Below are positions 41,434 through 50,336 of a DNA stretch of 50,421 nucleotides, piece after piece; positions within the stretch are counted from its first letter, which is position 1; every line of letters begins with the position of its first letter. The notes beneath the pieces are model-generated. The model did not search any database, had not been told where the DNA came from, and worked only from the letters and a program-made list of their open reading frames with translations. This DNA is from Oscillospiraceae bacterium (GTDB lineage: Bacteria > Bacillota > Clostridia > Oscillospirales > SIG530), in NCBI GenBank assembly GCA_015067075.1, contig SVND01000015.1:1-50421 (forward strand), given 5' to 3'. The translations under genes and the position numbers were made by a program.

Positions 41434-43203
41434 ACGGCACTGCCAAAGGATTTTTTGGACGAGCTTAAGCATAAAGCGAATATTACGGATATATTGTCGC
41501 GGTTTGTAAATCTACAGCGGCGAGGCAGTGTATACGTGGCAAACTGCCCGTTCCACAGCGAAAGAACACCGTCCTTCACCGTTTTCCCTGACACACAGAA
41601 TTATTACTGCTTCGGCTGTCATGCAGGAGGAGACGTTATTACGTTTTTGCGTGCATCGCAAAATCTGGAATACGTTGACGCTGTGCGAATGCTCGCAGAT
41701 ATGACGGGTGTACCCTTCCCCGAGGATACGGGTGAACGCGAAAGCGGACGGATAAGAAAACAGCTTTTGGAAGCCAACAAGGAAGCGGCGCGGTTTTTCA
41801 ACAAGGTGCTCATGTCAGAGCAGGGAAAAGCGGGACTTGAATACCTTATGGGAAAAAGAAGGCTTACAGCGCAGACTATTACAAAATTCGGCTTGGGATT
41901 TGCTCCCGACAGCTGGGATATGCTGACACGCCATTTGATGAAAATGGGTTTTTCAAAGGAGATACTGAAGCTTGCAGGACTTTGCAGAACAGGTAAAAAC
42001 GGCAAGGAATACGATATGTTCCGCAACCGCGTGATGTTTCCCATAATTGACACGTCGGGCAACGTGGTCGCTTTCGGCGGCAGAGTTATGGACGGCTCTG
42101 AGCCGAAATATCTGAACACGTCGGAAACACCTGTTTTCAAAAAGAGCAAAACGCTTTTTGCCTTGAATTTTGCAAGGACAAGCTGTAAGGAGCGCATGAT
42201 ACTTGCCGAGGGCTATATGGATGTAATAGCATTGCATCAGGCGGGCTTTACATACGCCGTTGCAACGCTCGGTACGGCAATGACGCCTGACCATGCGCGG
42301 ATAATGGGCAATTACACAAAACAGCTGATCGTTGCTTATGACAGTGACAAGGCAGGAAAGGCGGCGACGCAGCGCGCCATAGAGCATCTTAACGAAGCGG
42401 GAGTCGCCGTAAAGATACTGCGTATAACGGGCGGTAAGGACCCTGACGAATTTATAAAAACGTACGGTGCGGACAAGTTTAAGCTGCTGCTTGACAAGTC
42501 CGAGGACCATGCAGAATATCGCCTTGACGAGATACTTGCCAAATACGATATATCGGAAACGGCGCAAAAGGTAGCTTGCGCAAAGGAAATGGCATCGCTT
42601 ATCGCCACCTTTGCAAACGGTGTTGAGCGTGAGATATACACGGTAAAGGCGGCGGAGCTTTGCGGCGTTGACAAGACGGTGCTTACGTCGGAGATAGCGC
42701 GGCTTTATAAGCAGAAAGCAGGTGCACAGCGAAAAAAACGCTTTTCCGAGGACAGCGCCGCGCTGACAGGAATAAGCGACAAGGTGAATACAGAAAAGTA
42801 TGGCAATCTCGGTCAGGCGCGGGCAGAGGAATATCTGCTCACCCATATGCTAAGGCGTCCCGAGGATATTGAAAAGATAAGCAAAGCCATAGCGCCCGAT
42901 GAGTTTGTAACGGAGTTTGACAGGCGCGTGTACATAGCGATACAGCAAATGTATGCAGAGCACGGTGAAATAGACATTGCGGTGCTGGGCGAGAGCTTTA
43001 CCGTAGCCGAGATCAGCCGCATATCGGAGTTTATGCGGCGCGAGCTTTACGACGACGAGCAAAGAGCCGTCAGAGATTGCATCGAAAAGCTGAAAAACGC
43101 CCACAGCAAGGTGAAAAAGCCTGAAATTGAGCAGATGCAGGATGACGAACTGCTCGATATAATAGGTAAAATAGGAAAAGCTAAACAAAACAGAAATACA
43201 TAG
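41434..43203 (+). CDS. dnaG: DNA primase, with a non-canonical (ACG?) start
   Basis: A primase that makes RNA primers for the replisome. The zinc-binding domain (Cys38 in [20 protein letters not shown]), the TOPRIM core ([30 protein letters not shown]) and a DnaB-interacting C-terminus are all seen. Annotators would pick the TTG at 41455, but that lacks a Shine-Dalgarno and truncates the family N-terminus. GGAGG (41421-41425) sits 8 nt before an ACG at 41434; reading from it gives [11 protein letters not shown], as in other DnaGs. No ATG/GTG/TTG lies between the in-frame stop at 41407 and 41455. A sequence error is the alternative. Confidence 0.93.
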   Translation, partial: TALPKDFLDELKHKANITDILSRFVNLQRRGSVYVANCPFHSERTPSFTVFPDTQNYYCFGCHAGGDVITFLRASQNLEYVDAVRMLADMTGVPFPEDTGERESGRIRKQLLEANKEAARFFNKVLMSEQGKAGLEYLMGKRRLTAQTITKFGLGFAPDSWDMLTRHLMKMGFSKEILKLAGLCRTGKNGKEYDMFRNRVMFPIIDTSGNVVAFGGRVMDGSEPKYLNTSETPVFKKSKTLFALNFARTSCKERMILAEGYMDVIALHQAGFTYAVATLGTAMTPDHARIMGNYTKQLIVAYDSDKAGKAATQRAIEHLNEAGVAVKILRITGGKDPDEFIKTYGADKFKLLLDKSEDHAEYRLDEILAKYDISETAQKVACAKEMASLIATFANGVEREIYTVKAAELCGVDKTVLTSEIARLYKQKAGAQRKKRFSEDSAALTGISDKVNTEKYGNLGQARAEEYLLTHMLRRPEDIEKISKAIAPDEFVTEFDRRVYIAIQQMYAEHGEIDIAVLGESFTVAEISRISEFMRRELYDDEQRAVRDCIEKLKNAHSKVKKPEIEQMQDDELLDIIGKIGKAKQNRNT

Positions 43204-43220
43204 AAAAAAGGATGGAAGAT

Positions 43221-44330
43221 ATGGACAACATGGCAAATCAAAAGGCAATAATTCGTGAGCTTATTGATACAGGTAAAAACAGAGGCTCGCTGACTCAAAA
43301 GGAAATTCTCGATTCTCTGGAGGAGATCGACCTTTCCGTCGAGCAAATAGAAAAGATATATTCAACTCTTGAGCATTTTGGTATTGAGATAATCAACGAT
43401 TTCGTTGACGATGATATCCTTGCCAACGACGATTTTGACATCGACTCCGTTCAGGAGGAAACGGCGGAGGACCTTGAAAATGCTCTCGCTACAGACGGTC
43501 TTGCTGTTGACGACCCCGTAAGAATGTATCTTAAGGATATCGGTAAAGTGCCGCTTTTATCCCCCGATGAGGAGACGGAGCTTGCTGTAAGAATGGCAAA
43601 CGGCGACGTTGACGCTAAAAAGCGCTTGGCAGAGGCAAACCTTCGTCTTGTTGTAAGTATAGCAAAGCGCCATGTGGGACGCGGCATGCTTTTCCTCGAC
43701 CTTATTCAGGAGGGTAACTTAGGTCTTATCAAGGCTGTTGATAAGTTCGACTACACGAAGGGCTACAAATTCTCCACATATGCTACATGGTGGATAAGAC
43801 AGGCTATCACCCGTGCTATCGCTGATCAGGCGAGAACAATAAGAATTCCCGTTCACATGGTTGAAACTATCGCCCGCGTTGTAAGGGTACAGCGCCAGCT
43901 TGTTCAGGAGCTTTGCCACGAGCCGACGGCGGCTGATATTGCGGCGGAAACAGGTATGTCCGTTGAAAAGGTGCGCGAGGTAATGAAGATCGCACAGGAG
44001 CCCGTTTCCCTCGAAACACCCATAGGCGAAGAAGAGGATACACATCTGGGCGACTTTATCCCTGACGACGATGCACCTGCTCCTGCGGAAGCGGCATCCT
44101 ATACGCTTTTGAAGGAACAGCTTGTGGAGGTACTTAAGACGCTTACGCCGAGAGAAGAGAAGGTGCTTCGCCTTCGATTTGGACTTGAGGACGGAAGAAC
44201 GAGAACACTTGAAGAGGTTGGCAAGGAATTTGACGTTACACGTGAAAGAATACGCCAGATCGAAGCTAAGGCACTTCGCAAGCTTCGTCATCCCAGCCGC
44301 TCAAAGAAATTGAAGGATTTTGTTGACTAA
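43221..44330 (+). CDS. rpoD: Primary sigma factor RpoD/SigA
   Basis: A 369-residue housekeeping sigma factor. The N-terminal part (about 1-90) is an acidic region 1.1-like domain. Then come region 1.2 ([15 protein letters not shown]), region 2 ([52 protein letters not shown]), region 3 and region 4 ([19 protein letters not shown]). Lacking the long non-conserved insert of proteobacterial sigma-70, it is typical Gram-positive length. ATG 43221 is preferred: AAAAGGA is 8-9 nt upstream, whereas the ATG at 43212 abuts it. It follows dnaG in the usual order and overlaps rsmA by one base. Confidence 0.96.
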   Translation: MDNMANQKAIIRELIDTGKNRGSLTQKEILDSLEEIDLSVEQIEKIYSTLEHFGIEIINDFVDDDILANDDFDIDSVQEETAEDLENALATDGLAVDDPVRMYLKDIGKVPLLSPDEETELAVRMANGDVDAKKRLAEANLRLVVSIAKRHVGRGMLFLDLIQEGNLGLIKAVDKFDYTKGYKFSTYATWWIRQAITRAIADQARTIRIPVHMVETIARVVRVQRQLVQELCHEPTAADIAAETGMSVEKVREVMKIAQEPVSLETPIGEEEDTHLGDFIPDDDAPAPAEAASYTLLKEQLVEVLKTLTPREEKVLRLRFGLEDGRTRTLEEVGKEFDVTRERIRQIEAKALRKLRHPSRSKKLKDFVD

Positions 44331-45196
44331 TGGAAAACCTGACTGATATAAGAACAATAAAAGCTGTTATCGCGCGCCACGGCTTCACCTTTTCCAAGGG
44401 CTTGGGACAAAACTTTCTTACCGATGAAAGCGTGCCCGAACAAATAGCGGAGGAGAGCCTTGTAGATGAAAACACGGGAGCTGTGGAGATAGGTCCCGGT
44501 ATAGGTACGCTTACAGCATCTCTTTGCAAAAGGGCGAAAAAGGTAGTTGCCGTTGAGCTTGATAAGCGCCTTTTGCCCGTCCTTGCCGATACGATGGCGG
44601 ACTACGACAATTTCAAGGTGATAAACGCCGATGCGCTGAAAACTGACTTTGCAAAGCTGATAGAAGAGGAAATGACGGGACTTCGCCCTGTGCTTTGCGC
44701 TAATTTGCCATACTATATAACAACGCCCATAATTACGAGCTTGCTTGAAAGTAAAGCGCCCTTTGAAACCATGACGTTTATGGTACAAAAGGAGGTTGCA
44801 CAGCGGCTTTGTGCAAGTCCTGCAAGCAAGGCATACGGCGCAATAACAGCTATGGTACAGTACTACAGCAGAGCTGAAATGCTTTTTGACGTGCCTGCAT
44901 CCAGCTTTATTCCCGCGCCGAAGGTGGACAGCGCAGTTGTAAAGCTTACGGTCTACAAGCAGCCGCCTTTTCAGGTGCGCTCGGCTGAAAATATGTTCAG
45001 GCTTGTAAAGGCATCCTTTGCCCAAAGGAGAAAAACTCTCGTCAATGCGCTTTTGGGCGGACTTGGCGGCAGCTTTTCCAAGCAGCAGATAGAGCAGGCT
45101 ATCACAGCCATAGGCTTTGATACGAATATAAGGGGCGAATGCTTATCCATTGAGGATTTTGGCAGATTGTCCGACGTGCTTTACGAGAATAAATAA
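44330..45196 (+). CDS. rsmA: 16S rRNA dimethyladenosine transferase RsmA (KsgA)
   Basis: A 288-residue S-adenosylmethionine-dependent enzyme that dimethylates two adjacent adenines near the 16S 3' end. GLGQNFLTDE, the SAM motif EIGPGIGTLT, VDLDKR-like VELDKR and the catalytic NLPYYITTPI are present. The C-terminal region with SFAQRRKTLVNAL is normal. The ATG overlaps the last base of rpoD. Confidence 0.96.
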   Translation: MENLTDIRTIKAVIARHGFTFSKGLGQNFLTDESVPEQIAEESLVDENTGAVEIGPGIGTLTASLCKRAKKVVAVELDKRLLPVLADTMADYDNFKVINADALKTDFAKLIEEEMTGLRPVLCANLPYYITTPIITSLLESKAPFETMTFMVQKEVAQRLCASPASKAYGAITAMVQYYSRAEMLFDVPASSFIPAPKVDSAVVKLTVYKQPPFQVRSAENMFRLVKASFAQRRKTLVNALLGGLGGSFSKQQIEQAITAIGFDTNIRGECLSIEDFGRLSDVLYENK

Positions 45197-45208
45197 GGAG
45201 AGATCACA

Positions 45209-46183
45209 TTGCTTTATTGCGGTTTTGATATAGGCGGCACGAAATGCGCCGTTTCCATAGGTACATATGAAAAGGGAGAGGAGCTGAATATTCTTTCCCG
45301 AATACAGTTTAAAACTAAGGATATTCCGTCGCCCTATGCAGTTATCGACGAAATGATACGGCTGATGGGTGAAGCTTGCGAGCAGGCGAAGGTGGAGGTA
45401 AAGGACGTTGCCGCCATCGGTGTAAGCTGCGGCGGTCCTTTGGACAGCAAGCGCGGAGTTATACTTTCTCCGCCTAACCTTATCGGCTGGGATAATATTG
45501 AGATAGTAGATTACGTGCAGAAGAAAACAGGGATAAAATGCGCTTTGCAAAATGATGCAAACGCCTGCGCTCTGGCAGAGTGGCTTTTCGGTGCAGGTAA
45601 GGGCACGCGCAACATGATATTTTTCACCTTTGGCACGGGGCTTGGCGCAGGGCTTATCCTTGACGGCAAGCTTTACTCCGGCACTAACGATAACGCAGGC
45701 GAGGCAGGTCATATGCGTTTAGGTGATTACGGTCCCGTTGGCTACGGCAAAAACGGTTCGTTTGAGGGCTTTTGCAGTGGAAACGGTATTGCGCAAATAG
45801 GCAGAACGTACGCCATGGAGCTTTTACAGCAGGGAAAGACCTGTGCATATGCAAAGAGCATGGCCGACCTTGACTCCGTTACGGCGAAAACCGTCGGAGA
45901 TGCGGCGGAGGCAGGGGATGAAACTGCCATAAGAGTTTATGCTGAAAGCGGAAGAAGACTTGGTCAAGGCTTGTCTGTTATCGTTGACCTTTTCAATCCT
46001 GAGCTCATCGTTATCGGCGGCGTTTTCATGCGAAGCAGTGACCTTTTGTATCCTTATGCTGACGAGGTCATGAGGAACGAATGTCTGCCTTTAGCATATA
46101 ATGTATGTAAGGTAGTTCCTGCGAAGCTGTCTGAAAATATCGGAGATTATGCGGCTTTAGCCATTGCGGCAAACAGCATGTAA
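45209..46183 (+). CDS. ROK-family sugar kinase
   Basis: A 324-residue kinase with the ATP-binding DIGGTKCAVSIG start, the ROK acceptor-site motif LQNDANACALAEW and phosphate-binding FGTGLGAGLI. Typical ROK proteins bind zinc through CxCGxxGC; here the corresponding stretch is GYGKNGSFEGFCSG, so the cysteines are largely missing. TTG start, with AAGGAG 11-12 nt upstream. It follows rsmA by 12 nt and precedes KDPG aldolase. The substrate is unknown; glucose or a related hexose is the usual guess. Confidence 0.88.
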   Translation: MLYCGFDIGGTKCAVSIGTYEKGEELNILSRIQFKTKDIPSPYAVIDEMIRLMGEACEQAKVEVKDVAAIGVSCGGPLDSKRGVILSPPNLIGWDNIEIVDYVQKKTGIKCALQNDANACALAEWLFGAGKGTRNMIFFTFGTGLGAGLILDGKLYSGTNDNAGEAGHMRLGDYGPVGYGKNGSFEGFCSGNGIAQIGRTYAMELLQQGKTCAYAKSMADLDSVTAKTVGDAAEAGDETAIRVYAESGRRLGQGLSVIVDLFNPELIVIGGVFMRSSDLLYPYADEVMRNECLPLAYNVCKVVPAKLSENIGDYAALAIAANSM

Positions 46184-46202
46184 AATAAGAGGAGAGAAAG
46201 TT

Positions 46203-46823
46203 ATGTTTGAATTGATACGAGGCTATAAAATAGTCCCCGTTGTGAAAATTGACGATGCTGAAAAGGCTGTACCGCTGGCAAAGGCGCTCATTGATGCAGG
46301 ACTGCCTGTGGCGGAGATAACGTACAGAACTGCGGCGGCGCAGGAAAGCATAAGGAGAATAGCCGAGGCGTTTCCGCAAATGCTCGTTGGTGCAGGCACT
46401 GTGCTGACAACACAGCAGGTGGACAGCGCAATAAGCGCAGGCGCAAAGTTTATCGTGTCACCCGGCTTTAACCCGAAGGTCACGTCCTACGCCATGGAGA
46501 AGGGTATTACGATGATACCCGGTGTATGCACACCAACGGAGCTTGAAGCGGCAATGGAGCTTGGACTGCGTACGCTTAAGTTTTTCCCTGCCGAGCAGGC
46601 AGGCGGCGCAAGCTTTATTAAGGCTATCGGTGCGCCCTACGGCGACGTTTCCTTTATTCCCACGGGTGGAATTTCCGAAAGCAATATGAAGGAGTATCTC
46701 AGCCTTAAAAACGTGCTTGCCATCGGCGGTTCGTGGATGGTCAAATCTGACCTTATTGCAAACGATGAATTTGCTAAAATCACGGAGCTCACGAAAAAAG
46801 CAGTAGAGCTTGCGGCAAAATAA
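46203..46823 (+). CDS. eda: KDPG aldolase
   Basis: A 206-residue class I aldolase that splits 2-keto-3-deoxy-6-phosphogluconate to pyruvate and glyceraldehyde-3-P. Glu38 is in AEITYRT, the VGAGTVLT loop follows, and the Schiff-base Lys126 is in TLKFFPAE. PTGGISESNM completes the phosphate site. ATG 46203 has GGAGAG upstream. It is next to KDG kinase, forming the final two steps of hexuronate breakdown or Entner-Doudoroff metabolism. Confidence 0.94.
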   Translation: MFELIRGYKIVPVVKIDDAEKAVPLAKALIDAGLPVAEITYRTAAAQESIRRIAEAFPQMLVGAGTVLTTQQVDSAISAGAKFIVSPGFNPKVTSYAMEKGITMIPGVCTPTELEAAMELGLRTLKFFPAEQAGGASFIKAIGAPYGDVSFIPTGGISESNMKEYLSLKNVLAIGGSWMVKSDLIANDEFAKITELTKKAVELAAK

Positions 46824-46835
46824 CGGAGGATAAAA

Positions 46836-47852
46836 ATGAAAGTAGTAACACTTGGCGAAATAATGCTCAGACTTGCGCCTGAGGGCTATTTGCGCTTTAC
46901 GCAGGCTGATAAATTTACGGCGACGTACGGCGGCGGCGAAGCAAACGTGGCAATTTCACTTGCAAATTACGGCGCAGATGCGTGTTTTATAACGAAATTG
47001 CCCGACAATGATATCGGTCAGGCGGCAATAAATTCACTTCGCAAATTCGGCGTTGATACGTCACATATCGTTCGCGGCGGCAAGCGCGTGGGAATTTATT
47101 ACCTTGAAAAGGGCGCATCACAGCGTGCATCCAAGGTTATTTATGACAGAGCGGGCTCGTCCATATCCGAGGCGAAGGCGGAGGAATTCGACTGGGACAG
47201 CATTTTTGCAAACGCCGATTGGTTCCACTTTACGGGAATAACTCCCGCCATAAGCGATGCTTGCGCTGAGCTTACAAAAGCGGCGTGTGAGCAGGCGAAA
47301 AAGCGCGGTGTTTCCGTTTCGTGCGACCTTAACTATAGAAAAAAGCTGTGGAGCCGTGAAAAAGCGAAAAATGTTATGAGTGAGCTTATGCAGTACGTTG
47401 ACGTGTGCATTGCAAACGAAGAGGATGCCAAGGATGTATTTGGAATTGAAGCTGAAAAAACAGATATAACGGGCGGCAAGCTCCATAAGGACGGTTATAA
47501 GAGCGTTGCTTTACAGCTTGCAAAGCAGTTTGGCTTTAAAAAAGTTGCTATAACGCTTCGCACATCCATTTCCGCCAGCGAAAACAATTGGGCGGCGATG
47601 CTTTATAACGGCGAATATCTGTTTTCCAAGGAATATAACATTAAAATTGTTGACAGAGTCGGCGGCGGCGACAGCTTTGGCGGCGGTCTTATTTACGGCT
47701 TGCTGTCGGGCATGGACGACGGCGCGGCGCTTGAGTTTGCCGTTGCGGCAAGCTGTTTGAAGCACAGCATCGAGGGCGATTACAACCTCGTTTCTGTGGA
47801 TGAAGTTAAAAAGCTTGCGGAAGGCGACGGCTCAGGCAGAGTTCAAAGATAG
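46836..47852 (+). CDS. kdgK: 2-keto-3-deoxygluconate kinase (PfkB family)
   Basis: A 338-residue ribokinase-fold enzyme that phosphorylates KDG to KDPG, the substrate of the preceding aldolase. TYGGGEANVAISLANYG is PfkB signature 1, and DRVGGGDSFGGGLIYG contains the catalytic Asp of signature 2. The C-terminal HSIEGDYNLVSVDEV is characteristic of KDG kinases. It lies 12 nt after eda. Confidence 0.94.
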   Translation: MKVVTLGEIMLRLAPEGYLRFTQADKFTATYGGGEANVAISLANYGADACFITKLPDNDIGQAAINSLRKFGVDTSHIVRGGKRVGIYYLEKGASQRASKVIYDRAGSSISEAKAEEFDWDSIFANADWFHFTGITPAISDACAELTKAACEQAKKRGVSVSCDLNYRKKLWSREKAKNVMSELMQYVDVCIANEEDAKDVFGIEAEKTDITGGKLHKDGYKSVALQLAKQFGFKKVAITLRTSISASENNWAAMLYNGEYLFSKEYNIKIVDRVGGGDSFGGGLIYGLLSGMDDGAALEFAVAASCLKHSIEGDYNLVSVDEVKKLAEGDGSGRVQR

Positions 47853-47857
47853 AGTGT

Positions 47858-47890
47858 GGGCGTTGTGCTTTTTTGGCGCAACGCCTTTTA
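47858..47890 (+). terminator. Terminator after kdgK
   Basis: GGCGTTGTGC and GCGCAACGCC form a 10-bp stem (one G-U pair, T-rich 7-nt loop) followed by TTTTA, directly before the ZIP gene's ribosome-binding site. Confidence 0.7.
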
Positions 47891-47903
47891 CGGAGGAAAT
47901 ATA

Positions 47904-48659
47904 ATGGAAATGGTATTGTTAACGGCACTCGGCGTTGGCGGAGCAACCGTTATGGGCGCTATAATTGGTTTTATTTTCAAAGGAATATCCCATCGGTTCA
48001 GCGATATAGTTCTTGCCTTTGCCGCAGGTGTTATGCTTGCGGCGGCTGTTCTCGGTCTTGTGCTTCCCTCCGTTGAATACGGCGGTGAATATGGGCTGAT
48101 TATCGCTGTTATCGGTATTTTCGTGGGCGCAATATGTCTTTTTGCCGTCGATAAGCTGGTACCTCACTTGCATAAAATGTCGGGGAAGGACAGCGAGGAG
48201 CACACGGCAAATGAGCGGCTGAGCAAGGTAATGCTCTTTGTCATGGCCATAGCCATACACAATCTGCCCGAGGGTATCGCGGCGGGCGTTGGCTTTGGCG
48301 CAGGAAACACGTCGCAAGCGCTCATGATCGCGGCAGGTATCGCTCTTCAGAACGTACCTGAGGGTATGGTAATTATAGGTCCTATGCTTGCGGCAGGCGT
48401 AAAACCGAGAAGGACGTTTATTTACGCTATGCTGACGGGACTTATTGAGGTCGTTGGCACGATGATAGGCTACTTTGCCGTAAGTATTGCATCGACCATA
48501 TTGCCCTTTGCCCTTGCTTTTGCAGGCGGTACGATGCTTTACGTAATAAGCGATGAAATGATTCCCGAAACCCACGCTCACGGAAGCGAAAAAGCGGCGA
48601 CCTTTGCGCTTCTCGTGGGATTTTGCTTGATGCTGGTGTTCGACCATTTGTTAGGATAA
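47904..48659 (+). CDS. ZIP-family metal transporter
   Basis: A 251-residue membrane protein of the ZIP/GufA type, with about eight hydrophobic segments. The metal-binding helices carry AIHNLPEGIAAGVGF and ALQNVPEGMVIIG. A short cytoplasmic, His-containing loop (PHLHKMSGKDSEEH) lies between TM3 and TM4. It would import zinc or another divalent cation. ATG 47904 is set by GGAGG upstream. It probably has weak readthrough from kdgK. Confidence 0.92.
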   Translation: MEMVLLTALGVGGATVMGAIIGFIFKGISHRFSDIVLAFAAGVMLAAAVLGLVLPSVEYGGEYGLIIAVIGIFVGAICLFAVDKLVPHLHKMSGKDSEEHTANERLSKVMLFVMAIAIHNLPEGIAAGVGFGAGNTSQALMIAAGIALQNVPEGMVIIGPMLAAGVKPRRTFIYAMLTGLIEVVGTMIGYFAVSIASTILPFALAFAGGTMLYVISDEMIPETHAHGSEKAATFALLVGFCLMLVFDHLLG

Positions 48660-48668
48660 GGTGAAAAA

Positions 48669-50009
48669 ATGAAAATACTTGTGATAAACGGAAGTCCGAA
48701 GGGCGAAAACAGTATAACGCTGCAAACGGTGAAATATCTGCAAAAGCTGTACACAGCCCACGACTTTCAGGTGATAAATGCAGGACAAAGGGTAAGAGCG
48801 CTTGAAAAGGATTTTTCCGAGGCGAAAAATGCGCTGGAAAGTGCGGAGCTGATAATTTTTGCTTACCCTGTTTACACCTTCATTGCGCCGTATCAGCTTC
48901 ACAGATTTATTGAGCTGATGAAGGAAAGCGGCGCTGATATAGAGGGAAAATTTGCAACTCAGATAACGACCTCCAAGCATTTTTACGACGTGACTGCCCA
49001 CAGATATATCAAAGATAACTGCATGGACGTCGGGCTTAAATGTATTGAGGGCTTGTCGGCTGATATGGACGATCTTTTGTCGGAAAAGGGACAAAAGCAG
49101 GCTCGCGGCTTTTTTGAATACGCCGTATGGTGCGTGGAAAACAACGTATATGAAGCGCCTTGCCCGAAAGGAGAGAAAAAAGCTCCCTGCAAGGTAACGG
49201 AGCTTGAAATAACGGGTGAAAAGAAGGGTGACGTGGTTATCGTTACCGATTGCGAGGAGGAAAATTTACAGCTTAAGTCGATGATAAATCGTTTCCGTGC
49301 TGTTTTTCCGAGAAAAACGAGGATAGTTAATATAAGGGAATATCCGTTTAAGGGCGGATGTCTCGGCTGTTTCGGCTGTGCCGTGACGGGAAAATGTGTT
49401 TATACCGACGGCTTTGATGAGTTTTTGCGAAGCAATATCCAATCGGCGCAGGCGATAGTTTACGCCTTTACCGTGAAGGATCATTCCATGGGCTCGCGCT
49501 TTAAGCTGTACGACGACAGGCAGTTTTGTAACGGTCACCGTGCCGTGACAATGGGAATGCCCTTTGGTTATCTCGTCAGCGGTCAGTTGAGCGAGGAGAA
49601 AAATCTGCAGACCGTAATTGAGGCACGCGCGCAGGTGGGAGGAAATTTCCTTGCAGGCGTTGCAACTGACGAGCAGGATGCTGACGGCGCGATCGACCGT
49701 ATGGCAAAAACGCTGGAATATGCACTTGAGAAAAAGCATGAAATGCCGCAGAATTTTTACGGAATCGGCGGAATGAAAATATTCCGCGACCTTATTTGGC
49801 TGATGCAAGGTATGATGAAGGCGGATCATAAGTTTTATAAAGCCCACGGTCAGTATGATTTTCCGCAGAAAAAGTGGGGAATGATGCTGAAAATGTATCT
49901 TGTAGGCGCGCTGATATCGTCGGAAAAGATAAAAAAGAAAATGGGCAATAAAATGACAGAAGGTATGCTCATGCCCTATAAAAAAGTTTTGGATAAATTG
50001 GAAAAGTGA
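48669..50009 (+). CDS. Tandem flavodoxin-like NAD(P)H-dependent oxidoreductase
   Basis: A 446-residue protein of two flavodoxin-like halves. The first (about 1-165) starts LVINGSPKGENSITLQTVKYL, a flavin-phosphate loop. The second (about 185-400) carries GGCLGCFGCAVTGKC, a CxxCxxC...C motif, and resembles iron-sulfur flavoproteins that contain an Fe-S site beside FMN, though it has no clear phosphate-loop. The C-terminal tail is basic/amphipathic. AAGGTG lies before the ATG. It could reduce quinones, nitro compounds or act as an electron carrier; no partner is seen. Confidence 0.85.
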   Translation: MKILVINGSPKGENSITLQTVKYLQKLYTAHDFQVINAGQRVRALEKDFSEAKNALESAELIIFAYPVYTFIAPYQLHRFIELMKESGADIEGKFATQITTSKHFYDVTAHRYIKDNCMDVGLKCIEGLSADMDDLLSEKGQKQARGFFEYAVWCVENNVYEAPCPKGEKKAPCKVTELEITGEKKGDVVIVTDCEEENLQLKSMINRFRAVFPRKTRIVNIREYPFKGGCLGCFGCAVTGKCVYTDGFDEFLRSNIQSAQAIVYAFTVKDHSMGSRFKLYDDRQFCNGHRAVTMGMPFGYLVSGQLSEEKNLQTVIEARAQVGGNFLAGVATDEQDADGAIDRMAKTLEYALEKKHEMPQNFYGIGGMKIFRDLIWLMQGMMKADHKFYKAHGQYDFPQKKWGMMLKMYLVGALISSEKIKKKMGNKMTEGMLMPYKKVLDKLEK

Positions 50010-50028
50010 TAAAAAAGCCACCTGCGTT

Positions 50029-50061
50029 GCCCAACTTCTCATAAGGAAGTTGGGCAGTTTT
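50029..50061 (+). terminator. Terminator after the oxidoreductase gene
   Basis: GCCCAACTTC and GAAGTTGGGC form a perfect 10-bp stem (TCATAAG loop), followed by AGTTTTA. Confidence 0.85.
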
Positions 50062-50220
50062 ATTCGCCTGCGGCGAGTGATATTGCTTCGCAGTGGTATT
50101 CGGCTCACGCCGAGTGGTATTTGCTTCGCAAGTTTTTGGAGGCGAATAAAATATCACTGAAGCCGTAAGGCTTCAATATCACGATCGCGCACGCGATCAT
50201 ATCACTCCGACGAAGTCGGA
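50058..50220. repeat. Cluster of short palindromes spaced by GTGATAT / ATATCAC
   Basis: Seven small hairpins in about 160 nt: CGCC-TGC-GGCG (50065), TGC-TTC-GCA (50084), CGGC-TCAC-GCCG (50101), TTGC-TTC-GCAA (50121), GAAGCC-GTAA-GGCTTC (50159), GATCGCG-CA-CGCGATC (50183), TCCGAC-GAA-GTCGGA (50206). They are separated by linkers reading GTGATATT or GTGGTATT in the left half and ATATCAC in the right half. An outer repeat TTTTATTCGCC (50058) pairs with GGCGAATAAAA (50141), so the left half can fold as a multi-arm structure. It encodes nothing. Confidence 0.85.
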
Positions 50221-50229
50221 ATATAACTC

Positions 50230-50258
50230 TTGCTTTCTCTGCTGATTTGTTATATAAT
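50230..50258 (+). promoter_or_regulatory. Promoter after the palindrome cluster
   Basis: TTGCTT (50230-50235) and TATAAT (50253-50258) with a 17-bp spacer. The leader then carries a perfect hairpin GCCTTTGT-ATT-ACAAAGGC (50285-50303). Confidence 0.75.
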
Positions 50259-50336
50259 GAATAGGGGTCTGGGCTTTGCCCTCTGCCTTTGTATTACAAA
50301 GGCGAAACTGGCGATAAAACAGAAAGGAATTTATCT

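Noticed and set aside
41953-42846. A 297-residue open frame antisense to dnaG
   Set aside because: Fully inside the primase gene, without signals or recognisable family.
41455-43203. dnaG starting at the TTG of 41455
   Set aside because: It has no Shine-Dalgarno in range and would remove the conserved N-terminal helix. I keep it only as a fallback.
50058-50220. A CRISPR array
   Set aside because: Repeats are not identical, spacers are only 7-9 nt, and no cas gene is near; the pattern is palindromes with short linkers instead.
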